From Liopterus haemorrhoidalis (Eukaryota; Arthropoda; Insecta; Coleoptera; Dytiscidae), in the NCBI GenBank assembly GCA_963971575.1, contig OZ020622.1, positions 2,270,279 through 2,334,278 on the forward strand: 64,000 bases of DNA, in the 5' to 3' direction. Both the position numbers and the translations under genes were made by a program. Under the pieces are notes generated by a model. That model made no database searches. It worked only from the letters and a program-made list of their open reading frames with translations, and had not been told where the DNA came from. The first letter of the stretch is position 1. Every line of letters begins with the position of its first letter. Shown in pieces: positions 12,246 to 22,345 of this stretch.

Positions 12246-12297
12246 ATAAAAAGTTGCGGAAGAAATGGTAGTCAGTCTAGGTCTGGTGAGTATAGAG

Positions 12298-12913
12298 CAG
12301 CGTTTCCCAAAGTATGTTCCGCGGAACCCCAGGGTTCCGCGATAATATTCAAGGGTTCCGTGCCGCAAGGTGCTCTTTATATCTCTCTTAATTAATAAAA
12401 ACGAATATTTAAGAAAAAATAAAAAGAATTTAAGATAAAGTTAAAAAATTATGAAAGAAAAATATCAAAAAAAAAATAATACAAAAATCCAAAACAACTT
12501 TCCGATCTGATATATAAGATGAATATCCTCATTTATCAAAAAGGGCTATTCAATTTTTGTTACCGTTTGCAATTAGGTACATGTGTGAACCTGGATTTGA
12601 TACAAAATCGAAATATCGCAGCAAACTAAATGCTGCACCAAATATGCGAATTCAATTATCCAATATTACACAAAATTTTGAAAAGATAGTAAAATCTAAA
12701 AAGCAAAAGTATGCTCCTCATTAAACCTAGTTGTATTATTAAAGAGTCTCACACTTTATATTAAAAATATAAATATAAAAAAAAGCAAATCTAGTTCGCT
12801 ATTACGACGATTTTTTTAAAAATTTGTGTCAAGAATGTTTCCAATAGAAGGGTTCCGTAATTTTTTGAACAGCGCATAAGGGTTCCGCGACGAAATAAGT
12901 TTGGGAACCACTG
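12298..12913 (+). mobile_element. hAT element nested in mariner M1, with perfect 8-bp target duplication
   Basis: The ends are CAGCGTTTCCCAAA on the left and the complement of CAGTGGTTCCCAAACTT on the right, both classical hAT termini. GTATAGAG flanks both sides exactly (12,290-12,297 and 12,914-12,921), an 8-bp hAT target duplication. Uninterrupted copies of the host mariner at about 28,135 and 50,485 show the empty site. The 616-bp length and a surviving transposase C-terminus mark it as a deletion derivative of an autonomous hAT. Confidence 0.9.
12533..12724 (+). pseudogene. hAT transposase C-terminal (dimerisation) fragment
   Basis: Sixty-three residues reading AIQFLLPFAIRYMCEPGFD and then KYRSKLNAAPNMRIQLSNIT resemble the C-terminal dimerisation region of ZBED/SCAND-like hAT transposases (usual form: FLLPFATTYLCE.GFS, KYRNRL, DLR.ALS). 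The frame ends at a natural TAA at 12,722. Everything upstream of this domain, including the catalytic residues, is gone. Confidence 0.8.
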
Positions 12914-13296
12914 GTATAGAGGATGATGAAGAAGTTCCAACTCCTGTAGTTTTGCCACATTTGTGCAGTGTGTGGTCTAGCGTTATCATGCAATAGGAGT
13001 CGATCTGTTGACCAATCTAGGCTGTTTTTCTTCAAGTTTTTGATTTCATCCAGTTGGTTGCAGTATATTTCTGCTGTGATCGATGAGCCAGTTTTTTTTT
13101 TGTTTGGTTTTTAAGTTACCTGTACGAAATTAGGCGAACCAATTTGATATTGTCTGCTGCGTAGTAACACTAAAGTCAAATTATTAATGTTTCGCGCGGT
13201 CTGCGATGCCATAGTTCCACGTAAGAAATCATACTTTATAATAGTGCAAATTTCCGACCATTCCATTTTCAACAAAATAATTTTAAAAAAAAGGTC

Positions 13297-14030
13297 TTGA
13301 TATTTTTTAGAGCATGCAATACTTTTTTTAAACAGGCGAGATTTGTAACTTTCCAACAAAAAAAAAAGAAAAAACAGAACGGTAAAATATTAAGCCAATG
13401 TTAAATAATAAGCTGTTAAAGTTGGCAATATTATTAACTACAAATTCCATCCTTGATGACCTGATAGTTAAAATTGTCGAATTATGCAAATATATTTTTT
13501 AATAGAGTTATTCTTGGTCAGTCAGTTAATCAGTTGATGCAAGCATTGTTATTTTAACTGAATTTACATTCCGTATGATACGTACATGGCCGTTACTAGG
13601 CAACGTAATAAATATGTTGACAGCAACTGTCAAATTATTGTTAGTCTTTAAAGTTTTTGATATTTTTTAGAGCATACAATAATTTCTTTAAACAGGCGAG
13701 ATGTGTAATTTTCGAACAATAAAAAAAACAACAGAACGGTAAAATATTAAGCCAATGGTAAATAATAAGCTGTTAAATTTGGCAATCTTATTAACTACAA
13801 ATTTCATCCTTGACGACTTGATAGTTAAAGTTGTCAAATTGTGTATATATATTTTTTGATAGAGTTGTTCTTGGTCAGTCAGTTAATCATTTGATGCAAG
13901 CATTGTTATTTTAACATTACGATCTGTAAATTACGGTATCATACGGAAACATACGTATCATACGGAATGTAAATTCCGTATTTCCGTATGATACGTACAT
14001 GACCGTTACTAGGCAACGTAATAATTGATA
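13297..14030. repeat. Tandem duplication of about 360 bp
   Basis: Two head-to-tail copies start with TTGATATTTTTTAGAGCAT at 13,297 and 13,658, and end with ACGTACATGNCCGTTACTAG and GCAACGTAATAA near 13,612 and 14,023. By eye they are highly similar along their length. Copy 2 carries an extra dyad of about 65 bp around CCGTATGATACG near 13,920-13,990. The end of the unit recurs at about 33,965-34,035, so the unit is itself part of a dispersed repeat. No protein is encoded. Confidence 0.7.
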
Positions 14031-14277
14031 TTATTACATTCATATATGCTTCATAGCGTTTGTAATAATATGAACTAAAACACAAATCCAAGCAGATATA
14101 AGCATGTATTACTACGTCTATTTACAATCTGTCACATATATGTCATTATGTTATGGTTGCTAACGTAACATATTACAAAGGAGGTCTAAGAATTAGTTTT
14201 GATCTTAACACGGCCGTCCTGATCTTGCCGCGTCCTCGCGGCATCATCTAAATTTAACTGAAAAATAATTGCTTTCT

Positions 14278-14280
<3 letters not shown>

Positions 14281-14312
<32 letters not shown>
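14281..14312. repeat. (AT)16 microsatellite
   Basis: Uninterrupted alternating AT dinucleotides. Confidence 0.95.
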
Positions 14313-14315
<3 letters not shown>

Positions 14316-15127
14316 TTTCTAGAAAATACCTTTAAAAATTCAAAATTTTCAAGATGAAACGATGAAAGCAAGCCACGAATGGCCCTTTGGTTCGTTGCCA
14401 TCTTTGAAAAATGGTAAATGATAGTATTTAGTGAAGTGAAAATAGGCAAATCAAATTTAAAAAAAAATTAGTGCTTCTTGGAGGGGGGTCAAACCTCTGA
14501 GCTCCCACCTAGGTGCGCGCCTTGTGTCCAATATCTATAAATAGAGAGGTTACCTTCTCTGACACTATGCGCTACGAAGCTTCACTGAGTAGTGACTTAA
14601 ATTATTATCTTTATTAGACAGGCAGCCCACTTCACAAGCATGTACTGCTGGTAGTATTCAAAGTTTTTGTAGGGGTATTTTTTCAATCTCATTAAAAATT
14701 ATTGGTAATTAATGAAAACATCTGTTTACCTAAGCACGGGAGTTGCTCATAATATTGTAAATATGCACATTACATAATATTACATATTTTATGCACATGA
14801 CTTATAATTAATATTATCGATATTTGTAAACAAAATATACATTTGAACACAAATTTGTCTATGCAACATTAAATCATTGATTTGAATAACTGGTTTGTAT
14901 GTATTTCATATCGTGTTTTATGGTATGCTATTAAAATTGATTGAACTGTTTTGTACTAGACATAAAAAGGATACAACTACAATACAAATAACTTAAGGCT
15001 AGGTAACAATGCCACTTTGTTGAACTATACCACATCAAAAATTAAACATAAAAATTTAGTAATAAATTTGGTCAACTGAAGATCCAAAAATATATTAAAC
15101 AATATTATATTGGGTTGTAATATAAGT
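14313..15127. other. AT-rich spacer
   Basis: No gene supported. A GC-richer block at about 14,475-14,650 has no recognised domain. Confidence 0.35.
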
Positions 15128-15255
15128 TCGTTCGTTTTTTTTTTTTTTGCACCTTTTATTCAATAAAATATCATTTTACTTGCCACAATTACAGCACATC
15201 AAAAATATCCAAATTTATTTATTTATAGCAAAATTTTCCGGCACCAAGATAAAAT
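15128..15255 (-). repeat. Fragment shared with the 29.4-kb repeat-protein element
   Basis: Read on the minus strand it gives GGTGCCGGAAAA, then GGATATTTTTGATGTGCTG, matching about 29,415-29,463 where copy 2 of the GIFDGPQIR family begins upstream. It is probably the non-coding 5' or terminal part of that element. Confidence 0.45.
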
Positions 15256-15272
15256 AGTATATTATGTTACTA

Positions 15273-15374
15273 GGAGTAGAACGCGCTCTTTTTTGTGCTG
15301 AGCTCAAATGTTGCTGCCGAGGCGCAGCCGAGGCTTGCATATTGAGCGAAGCACAAAAAAATGCGTTCTACTCC
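15273..15374. other. Long imperfect stem-loop
   Basis: The arms start with GGAGTAGAACGC and close with GCGTTCTACTCC (12 bp perfect). Inside, TTTTTTGTGCT and GCTCAA pair with TTGAGC and AGCACAAAAAA. The loop is CpG-rich (GCCGAGGCGCAGCCGAGGC). Total span is about 102 bp. It could be a MITE core or a hairpin-forming repeat; no mature small RNA can be inferred from sequence alone. Confidence 0.7.
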
Positions 15375-15387
15375 GAGTGACATATAC

Positions 15388-15820
15388 TATTTTTTCTTCA
15401 AGCGTATGTATTAAAAATTTGCAACCATAAATACTTATGACTTTATAGTTTCAGATACTATTGCTGCTAATTCCGGCGGTGTACATTGAATTGGTTGAGA
15501 CATTTTTTAATTTTTGATCTTTATATTGTGTATTTTGTAACTAATCACAGAATGATCACAGAATAATAATAAAGTAACTCACTAATAACGTAACTAATTT
15601 CTGAATTCACTACAAACCACGCTACAAACATATTAAATTGACAGATGTTTTGTTTATGGCGACTGCTGCCATCAGTGCCATCTGTTGATAACTATATGAA
15701 CTCTTTACTAGTATAAAAATGTTCACATTTTGTTACTAGTAAAAAACTGTATCATTTCTACCGAATGCATTGAACAATGTAATGTTAGCATTATAATTCG
15801 CTTGCAGAAAATTTATTTTG
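15388..15820. mobile_element. Repeat with CTTCAAGCG-type inverted ends, copy 1
   Basis: The left edge reads TTTTTTCTTCAAGCG and the right edge CGCTTGCAGAAAA, an inverted pair. The right 180 bp (15,640-15,820: ACAGATGTTTTGTTTATGGC to the CGCTTG end) recur in the opposite orientation at 63,836-64,000 with only scattered differences. No coding sequence. The superfamily cannot be named from what is visible. Confidence 0.55.
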
Positions 15821-15833
15821 TTGAGTAGTGTAG

Positions 15834-15885
15834 TCATCTCCAGGTCCTCCAGAAGTTGTACCACAATACTGAGATATTAAATAAT
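15834..15885 (+). repeat. Dispersed ~80-bp unit (CATCTCCAGGTCC type)
   Basis: CATCTCCAGGTCCTCCAGAA, then GTTGTACCACAATACTGAG and ATATTA. The same unit, in either orientation and with varied edges, occurs near 31,500, 32,130, 38,190-38,350, 56,705 and 60,205. Confidence 0.6.
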
Positions 15886-16648
15886 CCAATTTTCTAGGAG
15901 TTTTTTAATGCTCCAGCAAACTTTGTTGTAAAATAGGTGGTTGATAATTTTATTTACTGGCCAGTGCCCAATGAATCAGAAGTATTTTTTGCAAATTTGG
16001 CTAGTTTCCACCATAACCATATGTTTTTAGATGTGTCAGACCATAAAGACCTTATCATTTGTGGTGGAATTCTCAAATAATCCATAGATTAAAGTATAAT
16101 CTCTCGATTTGCTCACGGTTTCAAACCTTATTTTTATTCTTGTGGTTTTTCAACCCTTGTCATAGTATTAATAATGGTTAAGTCTTGGCAGAGACTCTGG
16201 AAAGATCTTTATAAAGCCGAGGGCATTGTGCTGACGTCTTTTAAATCTTGTTTGGCAGTATATTAGCTTTTAATAATAATGATAAAGTTTCGAAAAATGA
16301 AGTTATAAGTCATTTGAATATTTTAAAACATTTTTAAAAGAAATTACAGAGAACAATAACAAGGGAACAATGAAGAAAATGTTAAGATTGTGTATTTATT
16401 AATTTTTTATTTAATTTTCTATAAATCTGTGTAGTCTTGCACAGATGTGTGTGAGTTATATGAGACAGAAGCTCCCAGCTGTTCACCAATTACAACCTTA
16501 TCGGCTTTAGCTTTGATACATTGACGATATTGGATGCTGCGGTTCACTTGTTATATAAGTTGCAGTGCTGTAGATACCACAAGGGCACTCTTACACCTAA
16601 CATATCAGCCCTATACCTCGTTACCATGCTTAATATTTAGAAGGTATG
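15886..16648. other. AT-rich spacer
   Basis: No gene or repeat boundary supported. Confidence 0.35.
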
Positions 16649-17510
16649 TACAGGGTGGCCACTGAAAGACTGAACGGTTTGAAAAAATCATAACTTTTTA
16701 ATTTATCTTGATTAGATGAGTTACGTCCGTAAGTTAGTAATTATAGTTGATAGATAATGGGATTCGGACCAGTCAGAAAATAAAACAAATGTATTAACTT
16801 CGCTAACGTTTCGATTTTAATTTAAATCTTCATCAGAAGTTCACTATTAACTAAGCTCTGATGAAGATTTAAATTAAAATCGAAACGTTAGCGAAGTTAA
16901 TAAATTTGTTTTATTTTCGAACTGGTCCGAATCCCACTATCTATCAACTATAATTTTTAATTTATGCAAGTTATAAAGCATTCCTTGGAAATTAAAATGG
17001 CTACGTATGATGTCCAGCACGAGTAAAACTTGTTAAGTTTTTCTATTCCAGTGAAAGATCAATTATTCTAACTCAGAGAAAATACCGGCAACATTTTAAT
17101 GTCAGAGTATCTTCTAGCCATACTATGAATCGCCAGAACATCGTTTCAGAAGAATGGTTCTAATGGGATGGAGCTACTGCACACAATTCCAGGGCGACGA
17201 TGAATCTTTTTGAAATTTCAGTGAAAGAATACTATCAAAAAATTCTGAATTTGTTTGGCCTCCCCATTCACCTGATTTGACGGCCTTAGAATTCTTTTTG
17301 TGGGGTTATTTGAAAGAACAGGCTTACGTAAATAAACCCCGAACAACTCAAGAACTTAATGAGAACATTCGATCCGAAATCCGATGTTTAGGAGCTGAAA
17401 CTTTGCGTAAGGTTGTGAAAATGCTGTGGATTGAGCCCGTATTTGTGAGCAGAAAATTATCCATTAATTATATTTCCAAATAAAATTATAAAAAATCAGC
17501 TGTGGCCACC
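16649..17510 (+). mobile_element. Decayed DD41D-type mariner, interrupted by a Penelope-like foldback
   Basis: The left end is CAGGGTGGCCACTGAAAG; the right end, about 17,495-17,509, carries the matching CAGCTGTGGCCACC. Between them are an N-terminal scrap (ATGGCTACGTATGATG at about 16,998), then, after a large deletion, WDGATAHNSRATMNLF (second Asp) and, after a frameshift, HPDLTALEFFLWGYLKEQAY at about 17,268-17,325. There the usual third Asp of LTALDFF is Glu. The last open frame ends at 17,481. Several frameshifts and stops make it inactive. Sequence just beyond the right end (to about 17,575) recurs reversed at 41,970-42,057. Confidence 0.75.
16707..16953. mobile_element. Penelope-like foldback insertion with 12-bp target duplication
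   Basis: This 247-bp insert sits between perfect copies of TTTTTAATTTAT (16,695-16,706 and 16,954-16,965). It is a near-palindrome: about 100 bp from TTATAGTTGATAGATAATGG to CTTCATCAGA reappear inverted after a short centre. Each arm, read outward from the centre, has CTGATGAAG, a GATTT/AAATC stem and CGAAACGTTAGCG, an arrangement reminiscent of hammerhead ribozyme cores reported in Penelope-like element terminal repeats. The same end (CTTGATTAGATGAGTTACGT) occurs at 25,108. No coding part is present; the class is inferred from these motifs and the foldback layout. Confidence 0.6.
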
Positions 17511-17895
17511 ACAGGACCGATCGCCATCATAAAGTAATTGTATAAAATATATTCTAGCAGCAGAGTAAAAATAACTTGGCCTAATATTTTCTAACAGAGA
17601 TATTATTTATCATAACCATGGAAACGTTACAAATATAAGTATGAAAAAATTGAGACTACGTCTCAAATAAAAGTTATTAGTTATTGCATTTATAGTAACT
17701 TTTGTTCAATAATTTTTTTCGAAATATTTTTTTGTTGTGAAATATTCGCAAAAATCTTAAAATCGACACGAGTAAACTCCCATTTTTAGTCAACCGATTT
17801 TTACCAAAAGTTGATCAACTCGTGTCATTGATGTCATAGGCTTAAATATGAATTATCATAAAAATCCATTCAGCCGAATTAGCTCTGCACGTGTA
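17511..17895. other. Spacer and 3' flank of mariner relic
   Basis: The first 70 bp match 41,970-42,040 in reverse. The remainder is AT-rich and leads into a (CAGA)n tract with the CAGCCGAATTAGCTC-type lead-in seen before such tracts. Confidence 0.4.
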
Positions 17896-17974
17896 CACAG
17901 ACAGACAGACAGACGGACGGACGGACGGACGGACGGACAGACGGACAGACAGACGGACGGACAGACAGACAGGC
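17896..17974. repeat. (CAGA/CGGA)n microsatellite
   Basis: Tetranucleotide tract of CAGA and CGGA units. The open frames through it on both strands are repeat translations, not proteins. Confidence 0.95.
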
Positions 17975-18373
17975 TGACAGACATCATGCTAAAAATAATC
18001 AAAACGTTATGTAGGGACCTCAATTCGTGGAGATCCATCGAAATCTCGAAATGTCAAAATCGGTATGATCACAATACCTCCCTTATATATGTTGGCGGTC
18101 GGTAAAAAGTTAAAAAGTTAATTCTCAGTTTGGTTAAAATTTTAGTGTTAAAATTTTCATTTAAAAAAAGTAAAAAGTTCACTATTTTTAACCAAATCAC
18201 CCGTGTAAATCTTCAATTATTAAGATACTGTTATTTTTATGAAATATTACCTTTTCAGTGTTAATACTACATTAACAATATTTTCTAACATTATAATTTA
18301 ACCAGTATGTAAGTGTAAACTTTACACTAAATTTAATCAAAAAAGAAGTGTAAATAATTATCACGAAAAGCGA

Positions 18374-18424
18374 GGAACTTCATGGTATACTAAAAGTTCA
18401 TTTTTTAGTGTACCATGAAGTCCC
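18374..18424. other. Hairpin within a TAACACTA-rich repeat
   Basis: Twenty-two-base arms (GGAACTTCATGGTATACTAA and on) pair at all but two positions across a 7-base loop. The surroundings (about 18,135-18,500) contain many TTAACACTA or TAGTGTTAA motifs in both orientations, with the TAGTGTTA form mostly on the left and TAACACTA on the right. That suggests a larger foldback element centred on this hairpin. Confidence 0.6.
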
Positions 18425-19321
18425 TTTAACACTACTTTTTGGATTAAATATCATTAACACTACTAATAAATATTTAACACTATTTAACACTACTTTTAGT
18501 ACTTACAAAGCACAAAATGTTAAATTTCATGGACCGGAATACGTATGGTCCTTTGCCAGGCCCGTACTTCTAAATAATATAGCATACATTACTTTGTTTA
18601 GAAGTAGGATGTTCAGTCTTCCCAGATCCTCTTCACCACGTTTCTTTCTTCCTTAGCACGTCTCTTTCTCACTATTATTTACCTTAATTTCTGTAATTTG
18701 TATATTCATTAACTGTTTTGGTATTTTGTTTAACCCAGGGTGTTACCCCTGTTGCACGGCTATGTTTCTCCCTCCCTTGCCCATCAATGAGTGAAAAGGA
18801 GACATAATGTCATTGAATATTCACCAGGTAATATGGTTAGGTTCTGCTTTTGATGTTTTATGACATAGTCTATAAATACGGCGTTGCCTTTTACTAACAA
18901 ATTGAATTAATTGTTCTAATAAATAACGTTACTTAATACATTTTCAAGATACTTACATTGTTTAATAAACTATTTATCAATTATTAAATATTATTATAAT
19001 TAAAATATGTGTTCAAAAAGATTGAAATAAATAAATTGCGATTAAAGATACAAAAAAACTGGTAAAGGTAACTTGTAGCTGCCTATAATACGCATACTGT
19101 TCTGCGCAGGGCCATGGACAGTGATTCACCTTAAAAGCACTATCTTAGGTTATTGTTGATAACCTTTTATTTATTTTTTTTTTATAATCCACCTAAAAAT
19201 AAATTGTATTTTAAAGTGAATTGAAACATGGAAATAGTACAGACAGACCAAATGTGGAAACTCAGGGCGTAGTATATGCAGCTAAAAGTTATTCTTTCAA
19301 AAAAACTTTTTGTTTCTAAAA
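18425..19321. other. AT-rich spacer
   Basis: Apart from the TTAACACTA motifs at its start, nothing recognisable. Confidence 0.35.
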
Positions 19322-19466
19322 AATTTGCATCAGCATAGCATAGTGGTAACACACGTGCTACGTTGCTAAGATCTTGGGTTCGAATCCTGTTCAGGCATGC
19401 AATTTTCATCATAAAAAATGAGTATTATCCTGGCTAATTGCCTTGGAAGTAAAGGCAAAAACGTAA
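19322..19466 (+). mobile_element. tRNA-derived SINE, copy 1
   Basis: A pol III A-box-like TAGCATAGTGGTAACAC (about 19,335) and a B-box GGTTCGAATCC (19,377-19,387) are spaced as in a tRNA. They are followed by TTCAGGCATG, an ATTTTC-ATAAT stretch and CCTGGCTAATTGCC, then an A-rich tail. The same arrangement lies on the minus strand at 26,060-26,205. Acceptor-stem pairing is poor, so it is a SINE head and not a tRNA gene. Confidence 0.8.
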
Positions 19467-19510
19467 AATTTAAAAAAAAATCTAAAAATTTTAAAAAAAT
19501 CATAATATAC

Positions 19511-19940
19511 CAGGGCTTCGAACCGGAACTGAACCGAAAACCGAAAAAAACCGTTATTTTTGTCGGAACGAAAACCGGAGCTGAACCAAAAAAATATCGG
19601 TTTATTTCGGTTCAGATAATGTTTTAATACATTTTATTTAAGATTATTTTTTAAACTGATGAGCAGAAAAAAATTGTATTTTTTTTAACTGATAAGTAAA
19701 AAAAATGCGCTTCTATTATTTCGGGGAAGGGGTTGAACGCCCAGACCCCCCCCCCTGGCAACGGCCTTGGTATGATTATTACAAAATAAGGAATAAAATG
19801 TTCTTCTAAATTATAGAAAATAAATTTCTAATATAAATAAAAGCATTTAAAAATTTATCACTCGGAACCGAACTGATATTTTTTTGTTTAATTGAAGTGG
19901 AACAAAAACCTAAACGAAAAAAATAACGGTTCGAGGCCTG
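19511..19940. mobile_element. hAT-like MITE with GAACCG repeats
   Basis: Ends CAGGGCTTCGAACCG and (reverse) CAGGCCTCGAACCG form an inverted pair. Subterminal repeats of GAACCG/GAACCGA flavour are typical of certain hAT MITEs. The flanking 8-mers TAATATAC and TAATTTAA agree at six positions, consistent with a decayed 8-bp duplication. It holds a poly-C tract at about 19,747 and no coding sequence. Confidence 0.65.
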
Positions 19941-19988
19941 TAATTTAACTATTATATTATATTATTATTATTATTATTATTATATACA

Positions 19989-20187
19989 TACAGTGAATTT
20001 CTGTTATCCTGCAACATTGAAATTATTATTATGCATGGTTTCCCTAGTAACGACAAATTATTTTGACAGCAATGTAAAATCGTCTGTCTTGCAAATTAAA
20101 AGAAACGCAATTTTACATTGCTGTCAGATTTCAATTACCATAGTAACGATAATACCTAATATTGCATGATAAAAGAAATTCACTGTA
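19989..20187. mobile_element. Foldback MITE with TA duplication
   Basis: TA-CAGTGAATTTCTGTTATC on the left pairs with GATAAAAGAAATTCACTG-TA on the right. The inner arms ATTGACAG/TAGTAACGA-type blocks continue the inverted repeat almost to the centre (TTTGACAGCAATGTAAAAT against ATTTTACATTGCTGTCAGA). Length is about 195 bp. TA duplication and CAGT termini suggest a Tc1/mariner-mobilised MITE. Confidence 0.8.
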
Positions 20188-20639
20188 TATTAGTAAAAAA
20201 AATGGTACATTTTTTACATTTTGAAAAAACTCGAGGGCACGAGACCTGCGACTTCAATTTTTGGACTCCTCACATATTTTTTAAGGTCACGGAAAGCACC
20301 ACACACTTGCAAATTATCACTTTGAACTATACATGTAAATAACCAACAAAACAACAATCCAATTTTGCACAATTTATTAAATATTTCAACAAATCAATTT
20401 GGGATTGTGTGTCTGAAATACGTTATGGCAAACCTTTCTTTAATAAAATTATAAATACGTATCTAAATATTGAATAACATTTCTTATCAGTAGTAATCCC
20501 TTTATTTTAATTAATCCGTTAGTGTCGACACCTGTAATATCAGATAAAGAAATTCATGTCTCAACAATATAACGATGTTTATTATTTATATTATTTCAAG
20601 GTTTTTAATTATTTTTTTAAATTATTATAATAGACATAT

Positions 20640-20790
20640 TGTTCAAAACGGATATAGTGATAACGAAGTTTTGAAAATGTGGCAAGTAGCCTGTGATCAA
20701 ATTAGTTGTGAAACTTGGGCAAAATCTGTTAAAAAAACCGAAAATTTAATAAATGAATGGTGGGAAAGGGAAAGGATTGTTATATATAAT
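20640..20790 (+). pseudogene. Possible DDE transposase C-terminal fragment
   Basis: The frame encodes YSDNEVLKMWQVACDQISCE and then TWAKSVKKTENLINEWWERE. Its helical pattern resembles the last helices of DDE transposases of the Tc1-like superfamily, which end with a T-x-E-x-W-x-x-C/S-V motif. There is no catalytic domain upstream. Weak assignment. Confidence 0.3.
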
Positions 20791-20988
20791 ATATATAAGA
20801 AATATACAATAATAATAAATACAAGTTTTAAATTTTATTTATTTTACATCGGCCTAGTCGCCGATGCCAGGGGGCGAGCTCCTACACCTGGATGAGGGGT
20901 GAATGATTGTGAAATGGGAGTAATGTTTACATATTATTCTCGCCCGAATAATGTCACCAACGAAGAATCGAATAGGTATTTCAAATAA

Positions 20989-21405
20989 TACGAAGTGTGT
21001 AAATTAAGTAATCGGACTGATTTTTAATTTTTTTTATTTGAATAGAATTACAATTCAATATTTTGTCCCTCAAAATAACTTCCTTGGGAAGCCACACAGC
21101 GCTGGAGACGATTCTTCCAATCTTCATAGCAGTGCTGGAACTCGGATACTGGAATAGCTTTCAGCTGGTCGCTTACGGACGTTTGAATGTTTTCGAGTGT
21201 CCCAAAATGACGTCCCTTGAGGTGATTTTTCAATCTTGGGAAGAGCAAAAAGTCACAAGGACTCAAGTCAGGTGAGTAAGGAGGCAGAGGAGCCACAGGA
21301 AGGTTTCTACTGGTCAAAAACTCGTTTATAACACACAGTTTCTCGAAATGAATGTCACTCATTTTTAGAACGCACTAGAAAAAATTGTTTCAAGAAAAAA
21401 AATCG
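20989..21405 (-). mobile_element. Mariner relic with surviving C-terminus, copy 1
   Basis: A TA-flanked end (CGAAGTGTGTAAATTAAG) begins at 20,989. The minus strand (21,362 to 21,048) encodes the transposase C-terminus: PYSPDLSPCDFLLFPRLKNH (third Asp), then a tail ending YFEGQNIEL. The catalytic N-terminal two-thirds are deleted, so the C-terminus is joined to a short leader. Copy 2 lies at 35,740-36,480 and a further end at 37,572-37,607. Confidence 0.75.
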
Positions 21406-21899
21406 CTACCGATATATTGTCACTCAGTTCCTGTTCGTGTTTGTTTAGACTTATTCGTGTTTGCTTACATAATGTTTGTTTTATTTTATGCAGCTTGTTC
21501 TTTATGTTACGTATATTTTCGTCTGTTTTGTGTGAACGTGGTTTCAACGACAAAATACTCAACGAAACAGCTTGCAAAGGTAAATGCATTTAATTAATAT
21601 ATTTAGTAAAATTTAATTAAATCGGACTTGTTACTTAATTACGGCATTTTCTATATTTGTATTCAATAAGAAAACTGTCAAGCTAGCCAAGTTAAAATAA
21701 AATTTTCCGTAATTCTTAAGTGAAACATTCAATAAAAATATTATTCAATTAAAATCACTGGGTTGGTTTAATTAATACCAGTTATTAATTAAACCAAACC
21801 AGTAATTTTATTTGAATAACTATTATCTAGAAATAGTGTTTTAGAATATTTTTATTTACATACATATGTAGGTCTCTATCTATATCGGATTTTATAGGT
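21406..21899. other. AT-rich spacer
   Basis: No gene supported. Short dyads around TTAATTAAACCAAACCAG at about 21,760-21,800. Confidence 0.35.
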
Positions 21900-22010
21900 A
21901 TGTGTCTATCTGCCTGTCTGCCTTTCTGTCTGTTCGGCAGAAATTGTAGCCAAACGGCTGAATATAAAAATTTAAAACTTAGTATGCTTGTATAACTCTC
22001 TGACCTACAT
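21900..22010 (-). mobile_element. HINE-like fragment at the (GTCT)n region
   Basis: Contains CTGTCTGCCTTTCTGTCTG, TTCGGCAGAAATTGTAGCCA, then AACGGCTGA and GTATGCTTGTATAACTCT. These match in order the same part of the copies at 52.1 and 62.2 kb with more divergence. Only this internal part remains. Confidence 0.6.
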
Positions 22011-22119
22011 ATAGAAAAACTATGGATAGTTCAAAAAATACATCGTGGGAAAATATACATAAATATGTATTTAAACATGTACGGCGAGGAGAATATGCTA
22101 TAGACGTTTCATATTCAGC

Positions 22120-22345
22120 GTTGCAGTAGGAACCAGGGAGGAAAAGAAAACGAGGAAGATCTAAGCTAACATGGATGCAAGAAGTAGAAGAAGATCTGAA
22201 AAGGGCCGGAATTACGAGATAGAGAAATAAAGTTAGAAATAGACAACTTTGGAGAGAGATCACAAAGAATATTTAAGGCGAGATATAGGAATTGATCCAT
22301 CCTGAAAAAAGATTTAGATAGCCCAAAGGGTGGCTCAGCCCTGTA
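22120..22345 (+). pseudogene. Non-LTR retrotransposon 3' end (C-terminal tail and 3' UTR)
   Basis: Encodes RKRGRSKLTWMQEVEEDLKR, AGITR, a stop, then NKVRNRQLWREITKNI. This is the tail motif (GRP-x-TW-x-x-x-V-x-x-DL … W-R-x-I) of many insect endonuclease/RT elements. A stop after AGITR and another after TKNI show decay. The following TGGCTCAGCCCTGTAGGG region ending in ATTATATTATTATG is a typical 3' UTR and tail. Confidence 0.7.

Larger units (their letters stand above)
12249..13098 (-). mobile_element. Mariner relic M1 (DD34D type), interrupted by a hAT element
   Basis: The minus strand matches the copies at 26,655-28,335 and 50,041-50,775. It encodes the region around the second catalytic Asp (STDRLLLHDNARPHTAQM) and the next helix, with stops and a small deletion. 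The downstream part of the transposase is separated by the hAT insertion at 12,298-12,913. Both mariner ends are missing: on the left a HINE-type end abuts it, and on the right a GTTTGGTTTTTAAGTTACCT junction shared with 28,350 marks the break. Confidence 0.75.

Noticed and set aside
17848..18105. Open frames on both strands with Thr-Asp-Arg or Ser-Val-Cys repeats
   Set aside because: Translations of the (CAGA/CGGA)n microsatellite; the same holds at 24,297-24,542, 27,510-27,794 and 62,108-62,302.
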